Below are positions 43,185 to 52,179 of a stretch of 64,000 nucleotides of DNA, one piece after another. Source of the DNA: Lactobacillus taiwanensis DSM 21401 (GTDB lineage: Bacteria > Bacillota > Bacilli > Lactobacillales > Lactobacillaceae); NCBI RefSeq assembly GCF_001436695.1, contig NZ_AYZG01000051.1:86211-150210 (forward strand), read 5' to 3'. Position numbers and translations under genes: made by a program. The notes under the pieces were generated by a model. It had not been told where the DNA came from and made no database searches. It worked only from the letters and a program-made list of their open reading frames with translations. Numbering within the stretch: position 1 is the first letter of the stretch; each line of letters opens with the position of its first letter.

Positions 43185-46100
43185 ATGCCTTTACATAACG
43201 AAATTAATAAAGTACTTGTCATTGGAGCTGGGCCAAGTATTGTTGGAGAAGTTTCAGAACTTGATATTCTTGCTAAACAAGCCTTAACAGCATTTGCAGA
43301 GAGTAATGTTCAAGTAGTCTTAATTAATCCTAATCCAGCAACTGTTACTACAGATCCTCGAGCTAATGTAAATGTATATCTTGAGCCAATGACGCTACCT
43401 TTTGTTAAGCGGATTATTAGAATGGAAAAACCAGATGCAATTATTCCTGCTTTTGGTGGAAAGCCAGCTTTAAAACTGACTAAAGAACTATTAGAGTCTG
43501 GTATTTTAACTCAAATGAATATTGAGTTGTTAACAATCAATAGTTTAGCTCTTAGCTTATCAAGCCCACATAACTTTTATACTTTTCTTAAGGCTAATAA
43601 GATTTCGGTTGCTAATCAATGGCTTCTTGAAAAAGAAGATGATTTAAAGCGTGTAATTGAACATGCACACTTTCCATTACTTTTGGCAAAAAAACAACAC
43701 TATCGTCCTGATAATACGATTTCATTAGAGAATTTAAAGCAATTAGAACAATATTTTTTGGATGAAGAAAATGACGATCATTTTCAGTGGAAAGATTATC
43801 GTATAAGCGAAGATCTATCAAATTGGGAAGAATTGATCTTTGATATTATTCGAGATAATAATGGTAATTTTTGCTTTGTTGGAAATACTGGAAGCTTGGA
43901 GCCTGTTGGTATCAATTCATCTGACTCGTTATTAGTAACGCCGATTTTAACCAGAAATAATAATCAAATTCAGCGATTAAGAAATTGCTGTCGTAAGATT
44001 GCTAATTGCCTTAATTTACATGGAGCACTGAGTATTCATTTTGCAGTTAAACAAGCAGGTGAGGACTTTAATTTTAAGGTATTAAGCGTAAAACCACGTT
44101 TAACACAAACTAGCTTACTTTCGTATCGAAGTGGCGTATATTCAATTGGGTATGTAACTGCTAAGGTTGCGCTTGGGTATAACTTAAATGAAATTACTGA
44201 TCCACAGTCTGGAATATCAGCAGCAGTTGATCCGATTCAAGATGCTTGTTTTGTAAAACTACCATATTGGTCATTTACTGAGGCTGGTTATAATCACTAT
44301 TTTCTCAATAATAAAACTGCTTCTGGAGGTCAAGCATTAGGAGTAGGACGCAACTTTGAAAGTGCATTTTTAAAAGCTTTGCAAGCTACTACAGGTTTTT
44401 CAAATAATATAAAAACCTTTGAAAAAGAGTGTAAAAAAAGTGAAGAGCAATTATTGCAAGATCTAAGTAAACCTACTGAACTACATTTAATTATTCTTTT
44501 GGCAGCTATTGCTAAAGGAATTAGTTATCATACTTTGCATAAGGTTTTGCATGTGCACCTAGTATTTTTGCAAAAGTTTAATCATATTTTGATTTTACTT
44601 AAGAAATTGCAAAATGATGAACTTACTGCTGATTTACTACTTAAGGTGAAAAAAAATGGCTTTTCTAATCGATTAATTGCTGAAGTAACGCATCAAGACG
44701 AAAAAGACATTTCTAACCTATGTAAAAAATGGTCAATTAAACCAAGTTATATTGAAATTGATGGGACAGCTGGTTTAATTCATCCTAATATTCAAGCTGT
44801 CTATAGTAGTTATGGAATTGAGGATGAAATAAAACCACTTTCTAATGCAAAGAAGTGCCTTCTCTTGGGATTAAAGCCATTTCAGGTATCATTAACAGAT
44901 GAATTTGATTATATGCTTTATCATGCTGCCGAGACTCTAAAAGAGCAAGGAATAAGCCCAGTTATTATTAGTAACAATCCTGAAAGTATTAGTGCAGCAT
45001 ACAATGTATGTGATCGAGTATATTTTGAACCGATTACGCTAGAAAATATCTTAGATGTAGCTAATAAGGAAAATATTAAAGAAATTGTAACTCAATTTTC
45101 TGGTAAACAAATTAATGAGTATCGACTTCAATTACTAGAACATGGATTAGCAATTTTGGCACAAAATAACTTGAATGAGATCTTAAAAGAGGATCATTCT
45201 AATGAAGTATATCAAGCAGGCGTTAAACCAGTTCCTGCACTTCAATGTGATAATGAAGATAAAATTTTTGATTTTGTAAAGCAAATTGGATTTCCTGTTT
45301 TAATTGGCGGTTCAAGCAATGGTAAGAAGCAAAAATCCGCAGTTGTTTTTGATTTACCTGCACTACAAAGATACATTGCTGAAAATGCATTAGAGCACAT
45401 AAGTATTTCTAAGTTTATTGAAGGTAAAAAATATGAAGTGACTGCTATTTCTGATGGAGAAAATGTTACTATTCCTGGAATTATTGAACACTTTGAACAA
45501 ACTGGATCTCATGCCAGTGATTCAATTGCCGTTTATCGTCCGCAAAATCTATCTACTAATGATCAACGTAGATTGAGGGATAGTGCAATTAGTATTGCTA
45601 CTAATTTACATTTAAAAGGACCAGTTAATTTACACTTTTTACTTGCCAATAATCAAATATATTTGCTACAAATAAAAAGCTATTCTGGTCATAATGTTGC
45701 TTTTCTAACTAAGGCATTAAAACGAGATATTACGTCAATTTCTATGCAAGTTTTACTTGGTAAAAAATTATCTGAATTAGAATTATCAAGTGATATTTGG
45801 CCTTCGAATGATTTAATTCATGTAAAGATGCCTGTCCTTTCATATTTATCCTATCAGAGTGAAAATACATTTGATTCTAAAATGAAAACATCTGGTAGTG
45901 TAATGGGACGTGCTAAACATTTACCTACAGCTTTATTTAAAGGTTACGCAGGCAGTGATTTGATGATTTCAACTTATGGAACGGTCTTTATTTCAGTTAA
46001 AGATTCAGAAAAACATAACGCGATTAAAATCGCTGCTAGATTTCATAGATTAGGATTTAAACTTTTAGCAACTGAAGGAACAGCAAATGTATTAGCTGAA

Positions 46101-46349
46101 GAAGGTATTACAACGGGAATTATTGGGAAGGTACAAGAAGGAAGTAATAGTTTGCTTGAAAAGATTAGACAACATCGAATTAATCTCGTAATTAACGTCA
46201 CAAGTCTCTCGGATTCGGCTAGTCATGATGCCATTATGATTAAAGATGCCGCCTTGAGTACACATATTCCTGTCTTTTCTAGTTTACAATCAGCACAAGA
46301 TATCTTAGCCGTTCTAGAAACTTTAGCTATGACTACACAGCCATTGTAA
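43185..46349 (+). CDS. carB: CarB-like protein with degenerate ATP-grasp sites
   Basis: 1054 residues, full length for CPSase large subunit, in the same order: two ATP-grasp halves, an oligomerisation region (~400-545) and a C-terminal MGS-like domain (~925-1054). In half 1 the N-x-Q and E-x-N-P-R motifs are S283-I-H285 and S301-V-K303-P-R305. In half 2 they are N815-L-H817 and Q829-I-K831, with Arg replaced by Tyr833. The glycine-rich R-P-S-x-x-L-G-G loops are also gone (AKKQHYRPDN; GGSSNGKKQ). Metal and ATP ligands are thus missing in both halves, while the N-terminal GAGPSIVG and the MGS fold remain. Carbamoyl phosphate synthesis is unlikely. Confidence 0.85.
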   Translation: MPLHNEINKVLVIGAGPSIVGEVSELDILAKQALTAFAESNVQVVLINPNPATVTTDPRANVNVYLEPMTLPFVKRIIRMEKPDAIIPAFGGKPALKLTKELLESGILTQMNIELLTINSLALSLSSPHNFYTFLKANKISVANQWLLEKEDDLKRVIEHAHFPLLLAKKQHYRPDNTISLENLKQLEQYFLDEENDDHFQWKDYRISEDLSNWEELIFDIIRDNNGNFCFVGNTGSLEPVGINSSDSLLVTPILTRNNNQIQRLRNCCRKIANCLNLHGALSIHFAVKQAGEDFNFKVLSVKPRLTQTSLLSYRSGVYSIGYVTAKVALGYNLNEITDPQSGISAAVDPIQDACFVKLPYWSFTEAGYNHYFLNNKTASGGQALGVGRNFESAFLKALQATTGFSNNIKTFEKECKKSEEQLLQDLSKPTELHLIILLAAIAKGISYHTLHKVLHVHLVFLQKFNHILILLKKLQNDELTADLLLKVKKNGFSNRLIAEVTHQDEKDISNLCKKWSIKPSYIEIDGTAGLIHPNIQAVYSSYGIEDEIKPLSNAKKCLLLGLKPFQVSLTDEFDYMLYHAAETLKEQGISPVIISNNPESISAAYNVCDRVYFEPITLENILDVANKENIKEIVTQFSGKQINEYRLQLLEHGLAILAQNNLNEILKEDHSNEVYQAGVKPVPALQCDNEDKIFDFVKQIGFPVLIGGSSNGKKQKSAVVFDLPALQRYIAENALEHISISKFIEGKKYEVTAISDGENVTIPGIIEHFEQTGSHASDSIAVYRPQNLSTNDQRRLRDSAISIATNLHLKGPVNLHFLLANNQIYLLQIKSYSGHNVAFLTKALKRDITSISMQVLLGKKLSELELSSDIWPSNDLIHVKMPVLSYLSYQSENTFDSKMKTSGSVMGRAKHLPTALFKGYAGSDLMISTYGTVFISVKDSEKHNAIKIAARFHRLGFKLLATEGTANVLAEEGITTGIIGKVQEGSNSLLEKIRQHRINLVINVTSLSDSASHDAIMIKDAALSTHIPVFSSLQSAQDILAVLETLAMTTQPL

Positions 46350-46384
46350 TATTTAAATATTTTTTATTATGTAATATAGATATA

Positions 46385-46431
46385 AAAAATGCTCAAGTAA
46401 CAGAGGCAACTTCTATCACTTGAGCATTTTT
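46385..46431. terminator. bidirectional terminator between carB and rqcH
   Basis: 14-bp arms AAAAATGCTCAAGT / ACTTGAGCATTTTT around a 19-nt loop, with T-rich exits on both strands. Confidence 0.85.
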
Positions 46432-46435
46432 AATT

Positions 46436-48127
46436 TTATATTTTTTTATTTAAAACATCTTGTTCATTTGGTGTAACTTCAATTGAATTTTGACCAGTAT
46501 AAATTACAAAACCAGGTTTAGCACCATTAGGTTTCTTAATCTTTTTAACTTGAACATAGTCAACAGGAATATGACTAGAGTTTTTACCCTTTGAGAAATA
46601 AGCAGCAATTTCAGCGGCTTCAGCAATATCTTTATCGCTTGGATCCCTGTCTTGTAAGATAACATGGGAACCAGGCATATTTTTAACGTGGAACCAGTAA
46701 TCTCGCTTATCGGCTTTCTTTAAAGTTAACCAATCGTTTTGATAATTATTTTTACCAACAAGAACTTTTTTACCATCACTTAATTTAAAGGTATTTAAAT
46801 TCTTTTCATTAATTTTCTTCTTACGACGACGATTATGATTTTGAGATTTTAAGTAGCCTTGATTAATTAACTCGTCGTTTATAGCATCAATATCTTGTGG
46901 ATCTGCATTATCAATAGCAGTTTGAATTGAATCAAAATAGTCTAGGTTTTCATTTGCAAGTTTAATTTGTTCATTAACATGCTTAATAGAATTTCTTAAC
47001 TTTTGATAGCGAGTAAAATATTTTTGCGCATTTCTAGCAGGAGAGAGGGCAGGATTAAGTTTGATACTTAAAGGCTGATTATTTTCGTAATAATTAGGTA
47101 AATCAATACTAGTCATACCTGCCTTTACTTCATGTAAATAAGCATTAAGTAATTCGCCCTTAATGCGATATTCTTCTGAATTTTCTGCTTGATCCAATTG
47201 TTTACGAAGCTTAATAATCTTTTTCTTAAGTTTTTTAATTTCATTATTAACAATATTTTCAATTCGTTTAGATTTTTGTTTTACCCATTCTCGATTAGCT
47301 TGTTCACGATAAAAATCATCAAGAACCTTGTTGACGTCATCATTTGAGTAAATTAATTTTAAGTCAAGATGATATGGTAAATAGGTGTATACACGATCTT
47401 TATGTTTAATAGTCTGTAAAACATAGCCCTTAGGACGTGCAAATTGATTAAAAAATGTCTGCAATGAACTATAAGAAAAATCATCTTCTAAATAGCCAGT
47501 AAATTCTTTTTTATCATCCCCATCTAGTCCATTGAATTGTTTTACAAAGTCCATGGCTTCAGGATATTTATTTTTTAGATCATTAAATTGATCAGCAGAT
47601 AGTTCAAATCCATTAATTCCTGGCAAAAGTGGTGGTAATTCATAAGGTGCATGTGGTAATAACAACCGAGCACGATTCTCATCAGGATTAATTCTTTTCA
47701 GTAAATCAATAATCTTATTATCTTCACTATTATACAAGATAACATTGCTATGCCTACCCATTAATTCGACTGATAAAACAAGTTTCATTTCATCGCCAAG
47801 TTCATTACGATTGGAAAAATAAAAATTAACGATTCGTTCTACACCAACTTGTTCGATCTTTTTAAGAATTGAACCCTCTAAATACTTTCTTAATACCATT
47901 ACAAATGTAGGGGCAACATCAGGGTTAACAATAGAATCATTTGTAAGATAAAAACGAGGTGTTTGAGCATTTGCTGAAATAAGTAAGCGTTGATTTTTAC
48001 GGTCTTTTCGAAAATTCAGAACTAAATCTTGATCAAAAGGCTGGTATATTTTAGTAAGCTTTCCTCCAACTAGGGTAGGAGAGAGGTCTTGTAAAAGACT
48101 ATGAATAAATAAGCCATCAAAAGCCAT
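46436..48127 (-). CDS. rqcH: ribosome quality control protein RqcH (FbpA/NFACT)
   Basis: About 563 residues. NFACT-N at the start (MAFDGLFIHSLLQDLSPTL), paired helix-hairpin-helix and a long coiled coil (about 270-330 and 375-420), then the NFACT-R domain with WLTLKKADKRDYWFHVKNM and PGSHVIL (D-x-W-x-H-x-x-x-x-x-G-S-H). RqcH adds alanine tails to stalled chains on 50S subunits; older names call it a fibronectin-binding protein. ATG 48127, with AAGGAGG 9 nt upstream, is chosen over the frame opening at 48187. Confidence 0.92.
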   Translation of the reverse strand: MAFDGLFIHSLLQDLSPTLVGGKLTKIYQPFDQDLVLNFRKDRKNQRLLISANAQTPRFYLTNDSIVNPDVAPTFVMVLRKYLEGSILKKIEQVGVERIVNFYFSNRNELGDEMKLVLSVELMGRHSNVILYNSEDNKIIDLLKRINPDENRARLLLPHAPYELPPLLPGINGFELSADQFNDLKNKYPEAMDFVKQFNGLDGDDKKEFTGYLEDDFSYSSLQTFFNQFARPKGYVLQTIKHKDRVYTYLPYHLDLKLIYSNDDVNKVLDDFYREQANREWVKQKSKRIENIVNNEIKKLKKKIIKLRKQLDQAENSEEYRIKGELLNAYLHEVKAGMTSIDLPNYYENNQPLSIKLNPALSPARNAQKYFTRYQKLRNSIKHVNEQIKLANENLDYFDSIQTAIDNADPQDIDAINDELINQGYLKSQNHNRRRKKKINEKNLNTFKLSDGKKVLVGKNNYQNDWLTLKKADKRDYWFHVKNMPGSHVILQDRDPSDKDIAEAAEIAAYFSKGKNSSHIPVDYVQVKKIKKPNGAKPGFVIYTGQNSIEVTPNEQDVLNKKI

Positions 48128-48223
48128 AAGTATCCTCCTTAAAAATAGTACATATATTATACTCTTTAATGTAAAGAATTGTTTCATTCAACAATGTGAT
48201 TTCTTCACTAATATTGTTAAATC

Positions 48224-48262
48224 TTCACAAATCTTGTGAAAATTTAAATTATGTCTTAGAAT
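48224..48262 (+). promoter_or_regulatory. marR promoter and operator
   Basis: Palindrome TTCACAA-ATC-TTGTGAA (48224-48240) overlaps the -35 TTGTGA (48234-48239). A 17-bp spacer leads to -10 TAGAAT (48257-48262). Another half site (TCTTCAC) lies at 48202-48208. Layout fits autorepression by the MarR protein encoded 50 bp on. Confidence 0.6.
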
Positions 48263-48311
48263 TATTGTTGAATTAGAAAAATTGGGAAAATAAGTATAGG
48301 TGGTAAATAAC

Positions 48312-48722
48312 ATGAATGTCTTAATATTTAATAGCGTTCGTGAGAATATTAAGCGAGTTATTAATAAAAAGTGTGGGTTAAATCTATCGCAAACTCGTTT
48401 ATTACTCTTCTTCGATCGTCATAAGAATGAAACTTTAACAATGGGAGAATTAGCACAGGCATTAAGTATATCGCTTTCTACCCTTAGTAGACAAATTAAG
48501 CAGAAAAAAACTGCAGCTTTGATTACAGTAGAACGATCAAAAAAAGATTCTAGCAAGTCTTTAAATTTAAATAATGATGGATTGGCTAAGGCACAAGAAC
48601 TGAAAAAAGTTTTAAAACAGATCGAAGAACAAATATTTTCTACGTGGAGCGATGAAGATATTCAGGATTTTGATAATAAATTGCAAGTTATTGTAAATAA
48701 TCTTTCGGCAGAAGAAGTATAA
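48312..48722 (+). CDS. MarR-family transcriptional regulator
   Basis: 136 residues. Winged helix with LTMGELAQALSISLSTLSRQIKQ (recognition helix) and a wing TVERSKKDSSKSLNLNNDG, flanked by dimerisation helices. ATG 48312 follows AGGTGG with 8 nt spacing; the GTG at 48300 lies within the ribosome site. Its regulon is unknown; divergent rqcH and itself are nearest candidates. Followed by degV copy 2 with its own promoter. Confidence 0.85.
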   Translation: MNVLIFNSVRENIKRVINKKCGLNLSQTRLLLFFDRHKNETLTMGELAQALSISLSTLSRQIKQKKTAALITVERSKKDSSKSLNLNNDGLAKAQELKKVLKQIEEQIFSTWSDEDIQDFDNKLQVIVNNLSAEEV

Positions 48723-48756
48723 ATCATCGATTATATTTAAAAATCATTCGTTTTTA

Positions 48757-48808
48757 TGATATAATTTCATTTTGATAAGTAGTATTGCAGCATGCAACTT
48801 AATGCTGC
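48757..48808 (+). promoter_or_regulatory. degV copy 2 promoter and leader hairpin
   Basis: Extended -10 TGATATAAT (TATAAT 48760-48765) followed by a leader hairpin GCAGCAT (48787-48793) / ATGCTGC (48802-48808) ending 30 nt before the GTG start. Only a weak A/T-rich tract follows the hairpin, so attenuation is uncertain. Confidence 0.5.
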
Positions 48809-48838
48809 CATTTTAAATTTTAAGGTAGGTTTTCACAC

Positions 48839-49726
48839 GTGAAGATAGCACTTATTACAGATAGTACTAGTGATATAAGCCCAGAAGAAGCCAAGGCCAA
48901 CGATATTACTGTAGTACCTATTCCAGTTATTATTGGTGATAAACAGTATATGGATGGGGTAGATATGACTGCAGAGAAACTTTTTGAGTTGGAGCGCGAT
49001 GGAGCACCTTTTCCTAAGACTTCTCAACCTAGCCCAGGTACTATGCTTGAGTTATGCCAAAAATTAAAAGATGAAGGATATGAAGCTATTATTGCTATTC
49101 CATTAACATCTGGAATTTCTGGTTTTTATAATAGTTTAGTTACTTTGGCTCATAATCATCCTGAATTTAATTTATATCCTTATGATCCTGCAATGACAGT
49201 TCGTTCTATGGGAAATTTAGTACTTGCAGCTGCTAAAATGATCAAAAATGGATGGGAACCTAAGGAAATCTTAGCCAAATTAGACAAAATTAGAGATACA
49301 ATTGATGTTCTATTTGTTGTAGATGATTTAAATAATCTAGTTCGCGGTGGTCGCTTGAGTAACGCTAGTGCGATTATTGGTACCATGCTTCAAATTAAAC
49401 CTTTGTTAACCTTTAAAAAAGATGATTATCAAATTGTAAGTTTTGATAAGGTTCGTTCAATGAAGCGAGCTGTTAAAAAGGCTGAAAATATAACTATTGA
49501 ACGGATTAACAATTCACCAATTAAAGATAACTTAGCATTAACAGTTTACAATTCAAACGATTTAGATCAAGCTACTAAAGTTAAAGATGACTTCCAAGCC
49601 GCTTTTCCTAATATGACCATTAAGATGTTCAACTTTAGTTCTGTAATTGCCACATATTTAGGAGAAAAATCTCTAGGCATTACTTGGATGGCAGATATAG
49701 ATAAAATGGACTTTAGTAAAAAATAA
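48839..49726 (+). CDS. DegV-family fatty-acid-binding protein, copy 2
   Basis: 295 residues. MKIALITDSTSDISPEEA at the N-terminus, PFPKTSQPSPGTM (T-S-Q-P), IPLTSGISGFYNS, and VVDDLNNLVRGGRLSNA. FakB-like role in loading fatty acids on FakA is inferred from the family. Start is GTG 48839 with AAGGTAGG upstream. It differs enough from copy 1 (about 10 kb away, opposite strand) that the two probably prefer different acyl chains. Confidence 0.9.
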   Translation: MKIALITDSTSDISPEEAKANDITVVPIPVIIGDKQYMDGVDMTAEKLFELERDGAPFPKTSQPSPGTMLELCQKLKDEGYEAIIAIPLTSGISGFYNSLVTLAHNHPEFNLYPYDPAMTVRSMGNLVLAAAKMIKNGWEPKEILAKLDKIRDTIDVLFVVDDLNNLVRGGRLSNASAIIGTMLQIKPLLTFKKDDYQIVSFDKVRSMKRAVKKAENITIERINNSPIKDNLALTVYNSNDLDQATKVKDDFQAAFPNMTIKMFNFSSVIATYLGEKSLGITWMADIDKMDFSKK

Positions 49727-49735
49727 TCATATCAA

Positions 49736-49769
49736 AAATAGGAAGGCTAAAGTTGCTTTCCTATTTTTT
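49736..49769 (+). terminator. intrinsic terminator after degV copy 2
   Basis: AATAGGAAGGC / GTTGCTTTCCTATT imperfect arms followed by a T7 run. Confidence 0.75.
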
Positions 49770-49820
49770 TATAAAGATATACACTAAAAAATGTTAAAGA
49801 TGAGAGTGAACTGTAAATAA

Positions 49821-50933
49821 ATGAAAAGTAAATTTTTAAGGATTTTAGGCTTAGTTGCAGCTGTAGGATTGGGATTAGTAATTGTTTTTCAAGTAATTCT
49901 AACAATGAATACAAATACAATAAAAAACTCAAGTCCAGCAACTGTTAATTCAGCAACAAGTAATAGTAGTGATAAAGAGATAATTGCTGAAGCATTAAAT
50001 ACAGACTTTAAAAGCTATAGGTTTAAAGTTAAAAACTCACCTGGTATTCAGGCAACTCGAACTTGGACGGGAGAATATCAAAATGATCCCTTAAAAGCTC
50101 AAGCTAAAGTTGATAAAACCTCTATGTGGCTTAATGATGACAAAGTATATCAAAAGATGTGGGATAATACTGGTAGTCCTAAATGGAAAGCTTCATCTAC
50201 TATGACTCCTAATAAGGTTGTGAGTCAGTTTGATCCTGCTATTATTCTAAGCGGTAGTAAGGCTATTAAAAGTGATATGAAGCTTAAAAAATCAGGCTCT
50301 ATTTACAAAGTAAGTTACAGCGGCAATAGTTTACGCTTTTGGAATAAAACACATAGTAAGTTGATCAAAAAGCTTAAAGGTAATGCTTCAGGTTTAGACA
50401 ATGAAGGTGCTCTTAAACAATTAAAGGTTGAGTATACCTTAAAAGAGAAAGGTGGACATTTAGTCTTAACTAGCTTTACATTCTATCTTCACTTTGCTTA
50501 CGCTGGTTACGACATTTCTCAAGAAGGTACATACACTCAAATTAATGCTATAAAGGTAAGTACCCCAAGTGCATTAAAATCTAAGACTTCAAAGAAGAGT
50601 CATCGAGTATATCATCCAAAAGCTGATGATAGTTTTGATATTAATATTGACACAGCAAAAGAAAATAGTCAGTCTAGTCAATCATCTAGTTCAAGCTCAA
50701 GTAGTCAGCAATCTAGTTCGACGCAGAGCAGTAAATCTGAAGAACATAAAGATGAAAAACAAGAATCTCAGAGTCAGAGTCAAAGTCAAAGTCAAAGTAG
50801 TACACCAGCGCAGTCATCAGACAATAAAGAATCTAATCAACAACCACAACATAATGAGTCACATACCAATAACAACCAACACCAAGGACAAGCACAGAAT
50901 AATCAACAAGCTTCATCTAGTCAGAGTCATTAG
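49821..50933 (+). CDS. cell-surface protein with Ser/Gln-rich tail, unknown
   Basis: 370 residues. An N-terminal membrane anchor or signal (about 5-29, ILGLVAAVGLGLVIVFQVIL) has no lipobox Cys. Residues 50-245 form a beta-rich domain (TWTGEYQNDPLKAQAKV, FYLHFAYAGYDISQEGTYT) reminiscent of LppX/LolA-like lipid-binding folds, but I cannot assign it. Residues ~280-370 are Ser/Gln then Asn/His low complexity, similar in flavour to the PBP1A tail. No sortase motif at the end (SSQSH). Ribosome site is weak (GAGAGTGA). Confidence 0.65.
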   Translation: MKSKFLRILGLVAAVGLGLVIVFQVILTMNTNTIKNSSPATVNSATSNSSDKEIIAEALNTDFKSYRFKVKNSPGIQATRTWTGEYQNDPLKAQAKVDKTSMWLNDDKVYQKMWDNTGSPKWKASSTMTPNKVVSQFDPAIILSGSKAIKSDMKLKKSGSIYKVSYSGNSLRFWNKTHSKLIKKLKGNASGLDNEGALKQLKVEYTLKEKGGHLVLTSFTFYLHFAYAGYDISQEGTYTQINAIKVSTPSALKSKTSKKSHRVYHPKADDSFDINIDTAKENSQSSQSSSSSSSSQQSSSTQSSKSEEHKDEKQESQSQSQSQSQSSTPAQSSDNKESNQQPQHNESHTNNNQHQGQAQNNQQASSSQSH

Positions 50934-50950
50934 TATTTAGTAATAAAAAG

Positions 50951-51008
50951 GCTTTGAAATTCCAATTTTTGTGGGTTACTACATTTTGGATAATTTCAAA
51001 GCTTTTTT
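50951..51008 (+). terminator. intrinsic terminator
   Basis: GCTTTGAAATT / AATTTCAAAGC with T6 after; the loop holds a further CCAA/TTGG pairing. Confidence 0.75.
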
Positions 51009-51108
51009 AATTTTCTTTTTTTATAGAATTTCGCATTAATTTAAGGAAAAGATTAGCAATATTCGATTTCGTTCAATTAAACTATTTATTTCTATTATTA
51101 TAGTTAAA

Positions 51109-52179
51109 TTAATCAGATAGGTTATACTTATTAATTTTATTTAGAGCAGCTTTCTGTTTTTTCTGATCGACATGAGTATATAGGTCGGTAGCCGTTGTTC
51201 CTTTTTGCCCCAATTGCTGTGCTACTAAAACTTGGTCTTTGGTTACTTCATATAATTCACTAGCTAGTGTGTGTCGCAGTTTATGCGGAGTAAGAGGTTT
51301 TCCAAAAGCAGCTGAATACTTATTGACCATCTTTTCAACGGCATTCGTTGTCATCCGTCTAGTTTTTCCATGCCATCTAGTTAAAAAGAAAGCTACATCT
51401 GCTTTTTCAGCGTGATAACGATCAGCACGTATGTCTTTATATTTTTTCAAATAAGGAATAGTCCAATCAGCAATAGGCACACTATCTTTTTGACCGCCTT
51501 TTCGTATTACGTCAAGCATAGCATCTTTAAGATTGATATTACGTACATTTACGCCAACACATTCAGAAACTCTAATACCTGTTCCTAGAATCAGTGCAAT
51601 TATTGCCATATCACGTTCATGATTTTTTTTAAAAGAAGGTAATGATTGTTTATTACATTTGTGTTCATACTCATTTTCGATAAAGTCTAAAAACTTAAAC
51701 TTTAAATCCCCCATATACATATGTGATTCTAGAACATGAGCTCGATAGTTTAGAGTTTTAGTATCATTTAGTGAGTTTATTTTTAACATTACATTACGAT
51801 CAAAATATGGCTCGCCCTGGTTATTATCAGACGTAATTGTCAAAAACTTATAGAGAGAACGCAACGCATTGATAGATCTATTAATAGTAGTAGGAGAGTT
51901 TAGTCTTCCTTGTTGATTTTTCATATGCTTTAGGTGATGAATATAAAGCATAACATCGTTTCGCTGTAAATTTTCTAAAGTAGACACACTTATTTTCTTG
52001 TTGGAAGAAACTGTAGAAATCCTACTTTCTCTTAACCAATCAAAAAAACGTCGAAGTTCAGTTAAATATTGATATGTTGTAGTTAACGAATGAGTAGTAC
52101 CAAGATTATATTCTTTTACAAATTTTGGCATATTTTCTAATTCTTGATTAATAAGGGATAGGTATCTATTAGTTTCCAA
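51109..52179 (-). CDS. xerS: tyrosine recombinase XerS
   Basis: 356 residues, the usual XerS length. N-terminal SAM-like domain (about 15-115) with YLTELRRFFDWLRESRIS, then GEPYFDRNVM and the catalytic domain: GTGIRVSE (first Arg), RKGGQKDSV (Lys), TPHKLRHTLAS (H-x-x-R), LGQKGTTATDLYTHV (nucleophile Tyr). The H/W position usually L-G-H is L-G-Q. XerS resolves chromosome dimers at a terminus site in streptococci and lactococci. Start is TTG 52179 with GAGGAG upstream. A dif-like site lies about 1 kb upstream. Confidence 0.88.
   Translation of the reverse strand: METNRYLSLINQELENMPKFVKEYNLGTTHSLTTTYQYLTELRRFFDWLRESRISTVSSNKKISVSTLENLQRNDVMLYIHHLKHMKNQQGRLNSPTTINRSINALRSLYKFLTITSDNNQGEPYFDRNVMLKINSLNDTKTLNYRAHVLESHMYMGDLKFKFLDFIENEYEHKCNKQSLPSFKKNHERDMAIIALILGTGIRVSECVGVNVRNINLKDAMLDVIRKGGQKDSVPIADWTIPYLKKYKDIRADRYHAEKADVAFFLTRWHGKTRRMTTNAVEKMVNKYSAAFGKPLTPHKLRHTLASELYEVTKDQVLVAQQLGQKGTTATDLYTHVDQKKQKAALNKINKYNLSD

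Noticed and set aside
50626-50940. 104-codon plus-strand frame in the Ser/Gln-rich tail region
   Set aside because: Out-of-frame shadow of the low-complexity tail, rich in Val/Lys/Asn repeats.
51034-51115. AT-rich imperfect inverted repeat beyond xerS as its terminator
   Set aside because: The arms are only A/T with a mismatch, and no T tract follows on the minus strand.
51109-52179. Recombinase as a prophage or integrative-element integrase
   Set aside because: Its length and blocks match XerS throughout, there are no phage genes, no tRNA and no flanking direct repeats.
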